From contig JAMYHX010000491.1 in NCBI GenBank assembly GCA_025529335.1, positions 1 to 32,052 on the forward strand: a DNA stretch of 32,052 nucleotides, read 5' to 3'. Of this stretch, positions 1 to 11,800 are shown piece by piece. How positions within the stretch are numbered: position 1 is the first letter of the stretch; the number at the start of each line of letters is the position of its first letter. A program made the translations under genes and the position numbers. The notes under the pieces are model-generated. The model was not told where the DNA came from. It did no database searches and saw only the letters and a list, made by a program, of their open reading frames with translations. This stretch comes from Rhizopus sp. PT2906 (lineage: Eukaryota > Mucoromycota > Mucoromycetes > Mucorales > Rhizopodaceae).

Positions 1-1
1 T

Positions 2-481
2 GAAGACAATAATATAAATAGCAGTCATAGATTCTCTACCCAAGTAAATTCTCACACAAACTTAATTTAATAATATTCAGTTCTTCTTAATAAAGAATCT
101 AATTCGCAAGTCATCGACTTATCTGCCTTTTTACAATAATAAAGCTGAATACAACAAGAACAAAAAACAAAAGAACAATGATGGAACATCTATAGATGTG
201 TAAAACAATGGGCAGCCAGAGGATTACTGTCTGATAGATGTAGAAGCAAGAAACAATCATCCAAAGACGATCCAAAAATAATAGTATCAGTTGGTATAGT
301 GTGAATCAAAGATACTAGCAGCTTTTTTATTATTTAGATGAATACACCGCTTGTCGACGACTCTGATATTGGTGATTTGGATGATATCTACGGAGAAAAT
401 GATTCAGAGCATAGTTCCGATGATAATCCAGTTCGTTTCTTTCCTTCTGCCTCTTCGCAAGCTTCGATGTTAATTGAATAA
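2..481 (+). CDS. 3' end of an unidentified gene, cut by the window edge
   Basis: I do not recognise this gene. The last exon (338-481) follows a T-rich tract ending in TTATTTAG. It encodes 47 residues that are very acidic at the start (VDDSDIGDLDDIYGENDSEH) and end with a stop at 479-481. Two upstream open segments look like exons: 2-43, followed by a GTAAAT donor, and 81 to about 205, rich in Lys and Asn (KAEYNKNKKQKNN). A basic Ser/Lys segment lies at about 230-280. The junctions between 200 and 337 are ambiguous; a GTATCA donor near 286 would join in phase 0 to the last exon. The implied introns are very short (37-50 nt). The acidic tail with coding-like codon use is the best-supported part. 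The product could be a nuclear or regulatory protein with a disordered C-terminus, but no function is claimed. Confidence 0.35.
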
Positions 482-1236
482 ATAAGCATTCATCATGATT
501 CACGAATTTCTTTGAAAAACCGTGTAAAGTTCGCAGAAGTGTCTAAGTTTTGGTTTGAAAGGCAATATAATAATAATAAGCATATCCGCCCTTTTTTTTC
601 CTTTTCGATTTTTTTTTTTTTTTCCATTGTAGTCTACATCATTAAATCAAAACCTTCATTTATCAGCGTACAAAAGAATACAAAATAGGTTTGTTTTGAA
701 GTCTTATTACCAGCCACTTAAATCTGCTTACTATAACCTAATACAGTGCGTACTGCACCAAATAGTGGATTTAAAAAATCAATTGTTGCAAACAATAGCT
801 TCCAATGGCATCCTTTTTATTTATATAAATAAGAAGTGAAAAATTATTACATGACAACAATATATGTCACATTGTAATACAAATCATTGGAGTCCCAGCG
901 TGTTTTCTTACGTTGGGGGCTCTCTTGACCGCAGGATTAACTCCAAGGGCAGAATAACATGTACAATCATCAAGCGAAGCCAACATGATCTTAAACATAA
1001 AGTAACTATAACTGAAGTTCAATTTCGACTCGACCAAGTTTTAGTCAATTTACTTGCAAAAAGTAAAACCTATCAAACAAGGATCCCAAAAGTTGCAAAA
1101 ACCTTTCATGAATGTTTGCCTTTATTCAAATCATCGGCAGACGAATTCTACCATTGATGTGACTCTTAAAGATGAGATCGAACACTCTTTTATTTTTCTC
1201 CTCTTTTTTTCCCAATTTATTTTGGGCACAAAAAAA
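482..1236. promoter_or_regulatory. Intergenic region and presumed promoter of the DHODH gene
   Basis: This stretch of about 750 bp holds the 3' flank of the left-edge gene and the 5' flank of the DHODH gene. It has two T-rich tracts at about 590-625, an AT-rich TATA-like run near 815-830, and a pyrimidine-rich tract at about 1185-1222 directly before the DHODH start. A 97-codon open frame at 864-1157 shows no family I recognise and is not called as a gene. I see no RNA gene here. Confidence 0.4.
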
Positions 1237-2178
1237 ATGGCTGATTTATCTACGACTATTGCTGGTGTCAGACTTCCAAACTTGTTATTTAATGCTTCTG
1301 GAGTATGTTGTCAAACTGAAGCTGATTTGAAACAAATGCTTGAAAGCGAATCCGGCTCCTTGATTACGAAATCAGCCACTTTTGAATCGCGTGAGGGTAA
1401 TCCTTCCCCTCGTTATACCCCTTTGCCCAGTGGAATCGGTAGTATCAACTCTATGGGTCTTCCTAATGAAGGCTATGAATACTACTTGAATTATGCAAAG
1501 AATTACGATTACAGCAACGAAAAGCCCTTGTTCATCTCTCTTTCAGGTTTGTCACTTGCAGATAACGTCAAGATGTGTCAAGCCTTTGTTGACGCCAATC
1601 TTCCTTGTATTCTTGAAATCAACTTTTCATGTCCTAATGTTCCTGGTAAACCTCAACTGGGCTACGACTTTGAAGCGATGGAGAACGCTTTGAATGTGCT
1701 GGCACCCATCATAAAGAAACCCTTTGGTATCAAGCTTCCTCCTTATTTTGACATTGCTCACTTTGACATTGCAGCTGCTATATTCAACAAGTTTGACAAT
1801 TTAGCCTTTGTCACATGCATCAACTCGGTTGGTAATGGTTTGGCTATTGATCTCGAAACTGAAACTGCATTGATCAAGCCCAAGGATGGTTTTGGTGGAC
1901 TTGGTGGATCGATGGTTTTGAATACAGCTTTAGCTAATGTCAATGCTTTCCATCGTAGATTAAAGAACAAACAAGTCATTGGTGTGGGTGGAGTAACGTC
2001 TGGTAAGGAAGCCTTTCTCCATGTGTTGGCTGGTGCTAGTGCAGTCCAGATTGGTACCCAACTTAAAGAAGAAGGTCCTGCTATTTTCGCACGTATCAAG
2101 AAAGAATTATCTGATATCATGGTAGCAAAGGGTTATAAGTCCTTGAATGACTTTTGTGGAAAGGTCAAAACTTTGTAA
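1237..2178 (+). CDS. URA1: Dihydroorotate dehydrogenase, class 1A (cytosolic, fumarate-type)
   Basis: This enzyme oxidises dihydroorotate to orotate, the fourth step of pyrimidine synthesis, with FMN as cofactor. Class 1A enzymes are soluble and reduce fumarate. The 313-residue product is uninterrupted and matches the usual class 1A length. The diagnostic active-site segment NFSCPNVPGKPQ is at residues 129-140, with Cys132 as the catalytic base; class 2 mitochondrial enzymes use Ser instead. Other family motifs are NASGVCC near residue 19, NSMGLPN at 71-77 and, near the C-terminus, VIGVGGVTSGKEAFLHVLAG followed by AVQIGT for FMN phosphate binding. The ATG at 1237 sits in an A-rich context and starts exactly where family members start. 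The frame stays open upstream to 1054, but that part has no homologous look. There is no mitochondrial leader and no transmembrane segment, which fits a cytosolic enzyme. The gene is convergent with the cohesin gene, with 60 bp between the stops. Confidence 0.95.
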   Translation: MADLSTTIAGVRLPNLLFNASGVCCQTEADLKQMLESESGSLITKSATFESREGNPSPRYTPLPSGIGSINSMGLPNEGYEYYLNYAKNYDYSNEKPLFISLSGLSLADNVKMCQAFVDANLPCILEINFSCPNVPGKPQLGYDFEAMENALNVLAPIIKKPFGIKLPPYFDIAHFDIAAAIFNKFDNLAFVTCINSVGNGLAIDLETETALIKPKDGFGGLGGSMVLNTALANVNAFHRRLKNKQVIGVGGVTSGKEAFLHVLAGASAVQIGTQLKEEGPAIFARIKKELSDIMVAKGYKSLNDFCGKVKTL

Positions 2179-2238
2179 TATACATTAATAAACCCCCGTA
2201 GAAATAATGATTCAATGGACATTAGTTTATTCAGTTAT

Positions 2239-5200
2239 TCACAAATTGCGTCGTCTTTTTGTAGTTGCTGCGTCATCAAGCTCCATTTCAGTTTCATGGA
2301 GTGGTCGTTTGCTATTGTTATCATTTCCTTCTAATTCGCCTTCATCCAAATCTTCCATAGTATCGTCAAAGATTGGTGCAGCTGGGGTTTCTGCATTGTT
2401 TGCTCTCTTGGTTGAATCTAATCAAAAGTGGTTAATTTGACTATCAATTTGGATCATTCATAGTTACCATAACGAAGACCCTTCTTCTTCAAGACGTCAT
2501 CAAGCGATTTGATATAGTTAACATAGTGTTCCCATTCTTTCTTATCCTCCTCAACGCTTAACTTGTTGTTTCTCAAGGAATCCTCCAAGTGATTACGTCT
2601 ATCTAAATTAGTACGCTTGTTTATGCAAGAGCCAACTTACATTCTAGCAATGTCTCGCGCACGAGTCAAATCTTTAGCAAAGACAGTAAGCACCTTGAAA
2701 AATCTGAGTGCGTTGTCTCTATCATTGTCTTGATTGTTTTCATATCCTTCTCTTGCCTTTGCAAGTGCAAAACTAATACCATCCAAATGAATGCGTTCAC
2801 AGACAACATGAGGAGGTACCTTCCTAGCAGCGTCAGCTTGATCTGCCCTCTTCAACGATGACGCCTCAAGACGTGCCAGTTTGAGAGTTTTATCAATAGA
2901 TCTCCATGAGTCGTTGATGTTTTTGTTAAATGACTAGAGTACAGTAATTTAGTAAAAATTGAAAAGTGCACACACTTTGATTACCTGTTTTAAGGCCCCC
3001 ATGTAGCTTCTGCAAATACCATCAGCAGCAATTTCACCACTCAGCACGTCTGTTTCGAATTCAGTCACTAGAGCCTTGATCACATCATCTATTTCAGGGC
3101 TAGAGCCATACAGCTCCAACAAAGAGACGGTGTAGCTGATATCAAGTACTCCCATCAATATGCCTCTTGAATAACTTGTAACCACTTGTAGAACAATCTC
3201 CTTTTGTGCGGCTCTCTCGGCATCTGTCAATTGGTTCGCTTCTTCTGCAGGCTTATCCAAACTATCCATCTGCTCCTTCACGTATTGAGCGCAAGAATGT
3301 TGTAAGTTGATAGAACATCTTGTCTTCAAACGAGCCAAGTCGTAAGAATCAAATAAGTCACTGCCAAAAAGCCAGTAAATGTCAATCAGGTACCCAAAAG
3401 CGCTAGCACGCACTTCAGGCAACGGGCTTATGTCTGTTCCTACCACAATTTCTGTAAATTTGTCAAGAATCCAATCACGACGTCTTTCGATAAGGCCGGC
3501 TGCTTCTGAAGAGTATGCTAATGAGTTGCATTTCCACATAATATAGCGTGAAAGAACAACCATAGCTGATTGAGCAATATTCTTTTCTTTTTCATAACCA
3601 AATGCTGCTCTATCCACAAGTGCACCAATGTAGTCTACTACGTTCATACTCATGCCTTGCGCATCATCCATAGCGGTTGTAGGATCCGTAAAGCTGATCA
3701 GATAGGAGAGACGAAGCATACTGACAGAGATAGAATGGATGAGCGCAGTATTGTAACGAGTAGTTACTAAATCTTTTCCATTACAGGCTTCTCGTACTTG
3801 GTTCACAACAGCTTCTCTTAACGTCGACAGCTGTGGCACGTTTATTTCTGATAGATAATCCGCCTTGGACATGTGTTGCAATGATTCAGCACAATTTGCT
3901 ACCAGATCTTTCGATACAGCATTTTGGTACACTTTGATCAGAGTCTGCATGAGTTCTTCGTATTCTTTTTCAGCACGTAGTTCTACATAAGCATTCAAGT
4001 CCATAAATGTAGGCACCAATACCAGCTGAGTCATCTTGTTGGCATCATCTGCATGCTTTGTTAATAACTTGGGTAAAGCTTGAGCAAGGTATCGGGATAT
4101 TTCCTTTTTGTTTTCGTCCAAGATACTCTTATCAATATGTCTCTTGTCCTTTACTTCCGCCAAGTTCTTGTCGAGGCCCTTTTCAACTGCTGTACTAATA
4201 CAAGCAACAAAGACATTTACCAGCACTACCTCTTCATCCTCTGATAGTCTGTAGTAATCTTCTAATTCGCCCGTGTCCATTTGATCACTAGACTGTTCTG
4301 AAACACGAGAGTGATCACGACTTAAGTAATCAGACATCGCTTGACAGTCTTGTAACTTGCTATACTGGTTCCACAAAGCTTCAACAGCATTGGTAATGAT
4401 GATGTTTCTTCTCTCGACCAGAGTATTTGTTAATGAAGAAAGGTCAACTTGCATACCATCTGTATTATTTCCATTATTTGCCTCCTGTTCTAAAATACGT
4501 ACAGATTGCTGAACCAAAAACGAAGCAATAGACTTGAATATAATCCAGTCTTGATTGACATTGGTAGATGAAGTGGTCGCATTCATTGCTTTACGTCCAC
4601 GTCCGTGAGTTGAAGAAACCGCTCCAGTAATTTCGTTGGTCAATGGAGTAATAAAGTTCTTTTCTATCATTGCCTTCACAAAGGGAGCAACTGCTTTACG
4701 AATACGAGGCACATCCGAAGCAATAGTACTAGCTAGTAGTAGTTGACCATCTTCACTCAAGACATCAATATTTGATTTGAGAAGGGCATGACACAAGTGA
4801 ATTGCATGAACACGTACAGAGACATCAATATCATAGAGCGCCATTTCTTCAATACGAGACTTGAATCGATTGGTAAAAGCAGACATCTTTGTGGCAATAT
4901 CTTCAATCCTGTATAAAGATATCATTGATTTGACAGCTTCAGATCTTACATTGGCGCTTTGATCATTAAATGCCCAGCCCAAGAAACGAAGATAGGTGTT
5001 GTCTACAAAATGAAATTCAAACACACACATCCATTGGCAAAGTTCCTTAATACATTCTGTACGAATCACTGATTCAACATCACGGGATCGATGAACAAAG
5101 ATGCTATTGAAGTAATCGTTGAGATATTCTTGAATCGCTTTGAGATTATTATCAACTGTGGTGAATCTTTGTCCTAATAGTTTTGATTTCTGTGCGTTTC

Positions 5201-6346
5201 TTGAGTTGGACCCCTTTTTCTTCTCAGCATTAAATTGTCTCAACACAACATCGTGTTCCTCTTTCATGTCCTTTCCAAGCGTACATAATGATGTTATAAT
5301 CCTGAAAGCAACGAGAGTAGCCGTATGACGAAATGGTCGATATGTTGAGCTAAGTAAAATTAGCAACATAGACTCGAATACAATGAAGAAATTACCTTGA
5401 TATAGTCGTTAGCCAATTATGCAAAGTTTCAATCATGACGCCATCATAAATCTCTTCATATCGAGTACGTTCAATAAGCTCACCAAAGAATAATAAAAGA
5501 TTACGTCGAAGTATCTTGTCCTCTTTGGATTTCGATATCACTGGATAATCATGGCTTGGCAGCTATAAGAAAAGTGAGTATAGTTGATAATTATATAAAG
5601 CTTTACCTTGGTAAGTTGATCTTGTAATTCTTTGAGAGCATCCAATGATCCATCCTCTTGGTTGAACGCGACTTCTGAAACGCCAATAGAGCACCCAGAG
5701 CACTATAGAATAAAATATTTATACAGTTATGCTTTGCAAAATGAAAACAACTTACGCGAATGACAAAGTTAACCAATTCTCTTAAAGCAGCCATCTTGTC
5801 TGCTTCATAACTTTCTCTCCAATTAGTCACAAGCTTTTCATGATCACAGTCTGACTTGATGATTTCATCTAATTGTATATATTATTACTCATTCTGCATT
5901 CCTTTTATCCCAAATTTACCATATAAATTATCTTGTCCAGATTGAGAATCTACAATAGGTTCCAACAGTTGACTACTCGTATCAACAGTAATTCTTCCTC
6001 TTCTAGTTCGTCTTGTCCTTTTCTTTGTTGTCCTTTCAACATCAGATTCGGAATCACTACTTTCTTGAGAAGATTCTATTTCGTCATCTTCATCACTTGA
6101 TGTTTCTTCTTGTTCTTGAACTTTTCTTTTACTTGCAGCTATTATTATCGTTAATAGGTTTAACATACAAATTATATTTGTTTACTCTTTTGTTTTTGAA
6201 ATAAGCCAGGAATAGTGGTAGTTCTTGTTCGCAACGACATTTTAGACGAACCTGCCTTTTTATATATATATATTTGACTTTAATACAAGCACAATATGTT
6301 TATATTGAAAGCTTACAGCTGCCGGTTTCTTTTGAGATCTAGCCAT
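2239..6346 (-). CDS. SCC3: Cohesin subunit SCC3/STAG (stromalin)
   Basis: This is the HEAT-repeat subunit of cohesin, which binds the kleisin and helps load the ring on chromatin. Ten exons join in phase: 6317-6346, 6186-6255, 5920-6138, 5756-5868, 5607-5702, 5396-5562, 2985-5349, 2641-2933, 2468-2598, 2239-2417. They give 1220 residues, normal for the family. The N-terminus is disordered, with acidic serine runs and basic KKRTRRTRRGR. The STAG domain has NFVIRCSGCSIGV across the exon 4/5 junction and TYRPFRHTATL at the start of exon 7. The stromalin conservative domain is at about residues 312-397, with FNSIFVHRSRDVES and YLRFLGWAFND. The C-terminal tail is acidic and ends in a basic KRRRNL. 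The first ATG has an A-rich context. For exon 2, the acceptor before GCAGGTTCG keeps the frame; an acceptor 4 nt further in would break it. Start and small N-terminal exons are the least certain parts. Confidence 0.93.
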
Positions 6347-6499
6347 TGTTGCAATAAAAAAAAAGAGAGTGAGAAAAAAAGGAGAAAAAAAAGACGCGAG
6401 TAGGTTGCTTAAAAATGATAAAACGCGTCAAGTCCGACAAATAAGGTATCATTTTTTTCATTTATACAATTCTATGGTTTTTATTAAATATACACGTAT

Positions 6500-8192
6500 T
6501 TAGTCTCTATACTTCTTCATAAAGTCATTGTGGAAGGTCTCTAACTTTGAACAGAATTGATCAAAGAGGTGTTCTTCAGGAAGGAAAGTAGAACGGAAAT
6601 GATAAGTTCCTGGTTCTTGTCCAAAACCAGAGCCAGGTACAACACAAACACCTGTTGCATCCAACATGGCCAAGGAGTAGAAAGCATCAGCTGGCATACC
6701 AGCCTTTTCGGCTTCTTTGATGGCCTTTTCAGGAAGTCTAATTCTAGGGAACAGATACATGGCGCCTTCAGCATTATTACAAGTAACGCCTTCCAACTTG
6801 TTAAAGCAAGAAGCAAGCTTGATGGCTCTGCGACGAAGAGATTCATAGATAGCATCCACCTCTGCCTTGTACTGAGGGTAAGAGACATCGCCTTCTACTG
6901 GAGGATTCGTCATGAGGTCTACCATGATTTGGCCATGAATGTTGGGGCATAAAGAGACGGAGGATATTTTATAGAGTTGATCCATGATATCAGGGTCGAT
7001 ATTGACACATTCAAAGTAACCTCCTCGACGACCACATTCGCCAATCATACCTTTTGAGATGGAGTGGAAAGAAAAGAGTTCTTGCTCTTGATACTCGGCA
7101 CCCATTGATTTTAATACCTTTTTGAAACTATGGAAAGGACGACGCTCTGGCTGATAGATGTTGGTTTGATATACTTCATCTGCTAAAAGCACAATTCGTT
7201 CCGTATGACAGAAATCGATAATGTCACGCATATTTTCTTCTGATAGACACTGTCCAGTGGGATTACCAGGGTTGATGATAACAAGTGCACGAACATCGAT
7301 ACCTTTGCTTCTAGCTTCTTGTAAAGATCTTTCCAAATCTTTACGGTTTAATCCCCAATCTTCTTCTTCCTTGAGGAAGTAAGGAACAGGCTTAGCATCG
7401 ACCAGAGAAAGGGTAGCAGAATAAAGAGGATACTGTGGAATAGGGATCATGATACCCGTCTTGTTATGTTCGGTCAGCATCTGGAGCACCTTTTGGACAC
7501 CTTCTGAAGCCCCTTGAGTCAAAAAGATGTCATCGGGATTTGCCTTGTATCCATCACGACGTTCAATGAATTTAGCGACATTTTCACGAATAAAGGGAAT
7601 ACCCTTTGAATGAGAGTAAGCACCAATACTACCAATCTTGTTTAATAAGAGCTCTGCACGTCTAATGGCATCAGAAGGATAAAGTTTTGAGACCAATTGT
7701 CTATTTTCAGGCTTCAATAATTCTGGATTCTCACACAAGGATGCCACCTATAATTATTTAATGTCTTGACGTTTTTCTTTTTTCTTTTTTGGTTTCTTAC
7801 CTGTCTAAAGAAAGTAATGGGCTTTTGATTTAACTGTTGAGGATTTCCAATGTTACAAAACACGACTTTATCAAAGTTCAACTTGGATGGATCCGTTTGT
7901 AATTGCTGTAGTTTGATGTGTCAATAACTCCTCACTTAAAAATACAATCTTATTCCTTACCTTACTTAATGCTTCAGCACGAATAGGAACAGCACCACGT
8001 ACAGCATATTCGACATTCTTGATAAGGGGATGCATGGTGTCAAGAGTCAACACTTTGTCTTTTGTTGTAAATGAGTAAACATGTATATAATAATAATTAC
8101 ACATTACTTGGCTTTTTGGATGCAGTAGAAACCAATCGTATGTTTCTGATCAATTGGCCATAGACAGTCTTTGAAGCACGGATTGAGTTCAT
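6500..8192 (-). CDS. ALT1: Alanine aminotransferase (PLP-dependent)
   Basis: This enzyme interconverts alanine plus 2-oxoglutarate and pyruvate plus glutamate. Four exons (8108-8192, 7961-8058, 7801-7905, 6500-7747) encode 511 residues. It is a fold-type I aminotransferase: the NPGNPTGQ motif is at about residues 255-262, the LLADEVYQ motif holds the pyridoxal-binding Asp286 and Tyr289, and the Schiff-base lysine is Lys328 in SFHSISKGMIGECG. The family-specific opening TMHPLIKNVEYAVRGAVPIRA is in exon 2 and NIGNPQQLNQKPITFFRQ in exon 3. The first 28 residues are rich in Arg, Ser and Lys and lack acidic residues, so they look like a mitochondrial presequence. An in-frame ATG within exon 2 (THR-MET-HIS-PRO) could start a cytosolic form, but nothing proves it is used. 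The gene lies 153 bp downstream of the cohesin start, in the same orientation. Confidence 0.95.
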
Positions 8193-8863
8193 TTGAATAA
8201 TGAAAAAAAAAAAGAAAAAGATTAATTCCTTTAGGTGTAGATTATCATTATATGGAGAAACTCCGCTGTTGATATCAGACCTGTGTAACATGTGAGTCAT
8301 GACTCTCTCTTTTGCACTAATCCCAAAGAAACACTCATTCTTTTCTCTCTCTTTCTCTCTTTCTCTCTTTCGTTATTAAACTTTGTGTACCCTTGTCGGT
8401 TAACATGGTTTGACAGCCAGAGGTGGCTTGTGTCTAAATCAGCGTTTTACCGAGTTTTACCAACTTATTTTCCCACGGTATTCTTTGTCCCAAACTGGAA
8501 TAAATCTTGATATATTTGTGAAAGAGAAGGAACTCTTCAAGAATAAAAGTTCACTGCGAGTACAATGTGATAAACATGAGAGTACCTTTTTTTTTGCTTA
8601 TCCCTTTTTTCTTTTCCCCTTAAATCATCATTTGATTTCCGTGTTAGTCAAGCATTGATAATCATATCCTTTTATAAGCATGATTGGAATCATATCGGAG
8701 CATGGTGATAGCTTGTTTATAAAGCACTTCTTCTTCAGGCTCAAGTGTGTACACAGTGTAACTTGCCAAATAAATATAACAAATAAATATAAAAAAAGTG
8801 CGGATAAATGGAAGCTTCCGATTACACTTTATTTATTAATGTTTGATGATTTATTTTAGCCCT
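8193..8863. promoter_or_regulatory. Intergenic region upstream of ALT and downstream of the GPCR gene
   Basis: This stretch of about 670 bp contains the ALT 5' flank and the GPCR 3' flank. A CT-microsatellite (TCTC/TTTCTC repeats) is at about 8340-8372, and a T-rich patch at about 8586-8625. AATAAA-type signals at about 8768-8790 lie beside the GPCR stop. I see no tRNA or conserved protein. The open frames at 8292-8510 and 8410-8658 are low-complexity and not supported. Confidence 0.4.
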
Positions 8864-11800
8864 TTATGAGCTATTAGCAAAATGCAATCTAGAATCTGCT
8901 TGTGCATCAGTGGAGGATTCTACAACTTTATTCTCTTGTTCGTTTGAAAAGTCCCTGTTGCTATGAAGCCGCCTTTGCTCCTGTATTTGCTTTGCATGTT
9001 TTATCTCGTTTATTCCATAATGCTCCACCATACTAGAATCAGGCTCATAATAGTAGTTGCTGTCAATTGTACAGGCAATCGTCATTTCGCTTCCACGTCG
9101 ATCTTCACTATCGTGCGAGGTGCTGTTACTGCTAACACTACCATTACGTGAACCTTGAAAGCCTTCTGGAAAATCCGAACCTGAAGGCAATAGCAAAATG
9201 GTTAAATCCCTTTGTATAATCTATCATCTTGACTTACCTTTTTTATAAGCATTTTCTGTGAACCGTTTTCCTGCAGATGAAGAAGAAGGAGAGCCTAAGC
9301 ATGTTGCTTCATCTGTCAATAAAAAATCGTCTCTTGGATTGGATATGTTATTAAACCAATCATGCCATTCGAGTAACTCCTTTTCTTGTTCAACTTGGAT
9401 CAACAAATCCCAAAGACCTAACCCATGTACTTTTAAAACATAGGAGCCTTCCTTTGAGGAGACTATGGTTGCTCCGTGATACTTGAAAGCTCTTCCATTA
9501 CCACTTTTTTTCTATATCATGGGTGTTATTTGGTATATTTTTGCAAGAAAAAGCGCTTACAGAATAAAAGCTAAGATAGGATATGTCTGGCATAAGAATG
9601 ACCTGTGCCATCTCCCAAGCAGCTAAAAAGGAAAAGTATCTAAACGCATACTGCACTGGGACTTCGACCTATGGAAAACATATCAGCCATTTGAAAACAA
9701 TGAAAATGAAAACCCCTACCTCGTGTACTTCCATCAAGACTCCTTCCATATGGCCTTTCTTGTTCAAACTATTCAATTTCACTTTGGATGGCGTGCTATC
9801 ACCATAATGGGACATGTTACTAATCATATAATTCAGGCTTTTTAAACCAGAATATTCACTGTCGCTTCGCTGTATACCATGGAACTCGGGTGGAAGGTAA
9901 GTAGCATCACCATGATTATCCTGGCTCGATTGAAGATTATCCATGCCACACACTGAACGCTTTTTCCTACTCAGGTCGGTTGCTTTATCATGGTTTCTGC
10001 CATTGTTCATCTTGGGTGAAAAGAACGCATGTAGTTTTGGAATAAAGAGTGCCAAGAGAGAAAAGGTAGTTGCCCAAACAATCATGGTTGCTGTTAAATA
10101 ATGACGCGTGTAAAAGTCAGTGGTGGGTACAAAAAAGACGATAAACCCAATGATGATGGAGAAAAAGATATTGCTAACATCATAGCATTAGAAGCTAAAA
10201 GAAAAAGATAAGCTATTTAACTTACTATACGGAGACGGCTATTTGCTTGTATTCGCTGTATTTTGAGTATGATCTTCCTACTGATCGCGTCTTGAAGGCA
10301 AGGAACGTAGCAAAACAAAGCTGCAAGGACTCTGATAAAGTCAGTAGTGCGACAAAAATAGTGACATTGCTTCCATCATAGGCGCAATCAACATAATAGG
10401 CATTTCTTGACACAGGTTTATTCACTGTTGATACGGTCGTTGAAGAGAACCACGCAGTTAAGATAATCTATCGTCAAAAATCAATGAGTTTTTCTGATAT
10501 CTACAGTAAAAAAGCATAACTTACAACAGTAATCGTTACTATGGCACCAGAAACTTTTAGCAGCTGTGCATCCGTTACTACTGTCCTTGTAATGAATATA
10601 TTATTGAATATCCTATATATACGATAGTTTTTTGCAATAAGGTTTCTATATTTAGGAAGCATTAGACACAATAACTCATAAACTACAATATTACCCTAAA
10701 ATAAGTGAATAGCCCAAGTGAAATGTGATGGGTATCATTGTACAGTTAAATGAACTTCGATAACCCAAGAAGAAAGCAACAGATACATATGTCAACAAAA
10801 AACCTACAAGTTCAAGGACACAGAACAATGGACTATTTGGGATGATGAGTATACAACTGTATTCCTATGGCTTTCTTACCTAGAGGCCTTAAATACTTCT
10901 CGTTTCCGATAAAAGATAACAATAATCATACTAAATAATACAATCACAGTTCCAAAGGCAGACATTGAAAGCAAAGCTATCGATACTGGAGATTTATAGC
11001 CAGGATTCAAATAGGATCTGTCAGGTACACCAGTTGGGGCCTATACTGGTACACACATTGTGATTGTAAGAATTTAGAACGTGGGAGAGCATACAATAGG
11101 TGTGAATTACCTTTGTCGTGCCGTCGTGAAATATAGGAGGTGATGTAAGATTCAAGTTTCCAGCAATCATTCTTCCAATATCTCGCTGCACTCCGTTTTG
11201 GATATTATAAACTCTAAAGCTTCTATAGATGATGTTGGTTAATATGCACACACATAGATGAAAGGTTTTAACGTACCCTGTGGCCATATCACCATTTTGA
11301 TCCAAAATCACAGGTCCTACAGGACCCAAAAAGGAAGTGTTGAATGTCGAAGGAGAAAGATAATCTCCTAGCTGACCGGCAGCTAGTTGCTCCAACATGT
11401 GTGTTATATTCGTCGATGGGCCAGTTGAATTGGATACAGTGCGGTTAAATCCGTCTGCCATGACCATCATACATGAGTATGCCATGCCTTCATTACTGCT
11501 GACATTGGTTTGTCCTCCATAAGGATAGCTTTGGAAAAAGATCAGTACAAAGTTATTAGACTATCAACACTACTTTACATGATAGGATCAAGTTGGGACC
11601 ATTTGCCTAAAAAAACGTCGAAGGGCTCATATCCAGGTAATTCATTTAGAGTTTCAAAGCTGAAAACTCCTCCTGAGAATGTTTTATTATAGTTGATCGT
11701 AGTCAAGTTGGTTGCCATTCGTGCTGCGTATTCAATAGGGCCCGAGCTGTTTTGCTTTTTCGTGATGGTCAAGTCTTCGCTTGTTTCTTCTACGGTCGGT

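Noticed and set aside
1758..2120. 120-codon minus-strand frame inside the DHODH gene
   Set aside because: It is antisense to a fully conserved coding sequence and shows no family features.
6541..6952. Open frames on both strands inside the ALT gene
   Set aside because: Both are shadows of the conserved aminotransferase coding sequence in other frames.
8292..8658. Two overlapping plus-strand open frames upstream of ALT
   Set aside because: Rich in Ser/Leu/Phe from CT and T tracts, with no domain; they look like promoter low complexity.
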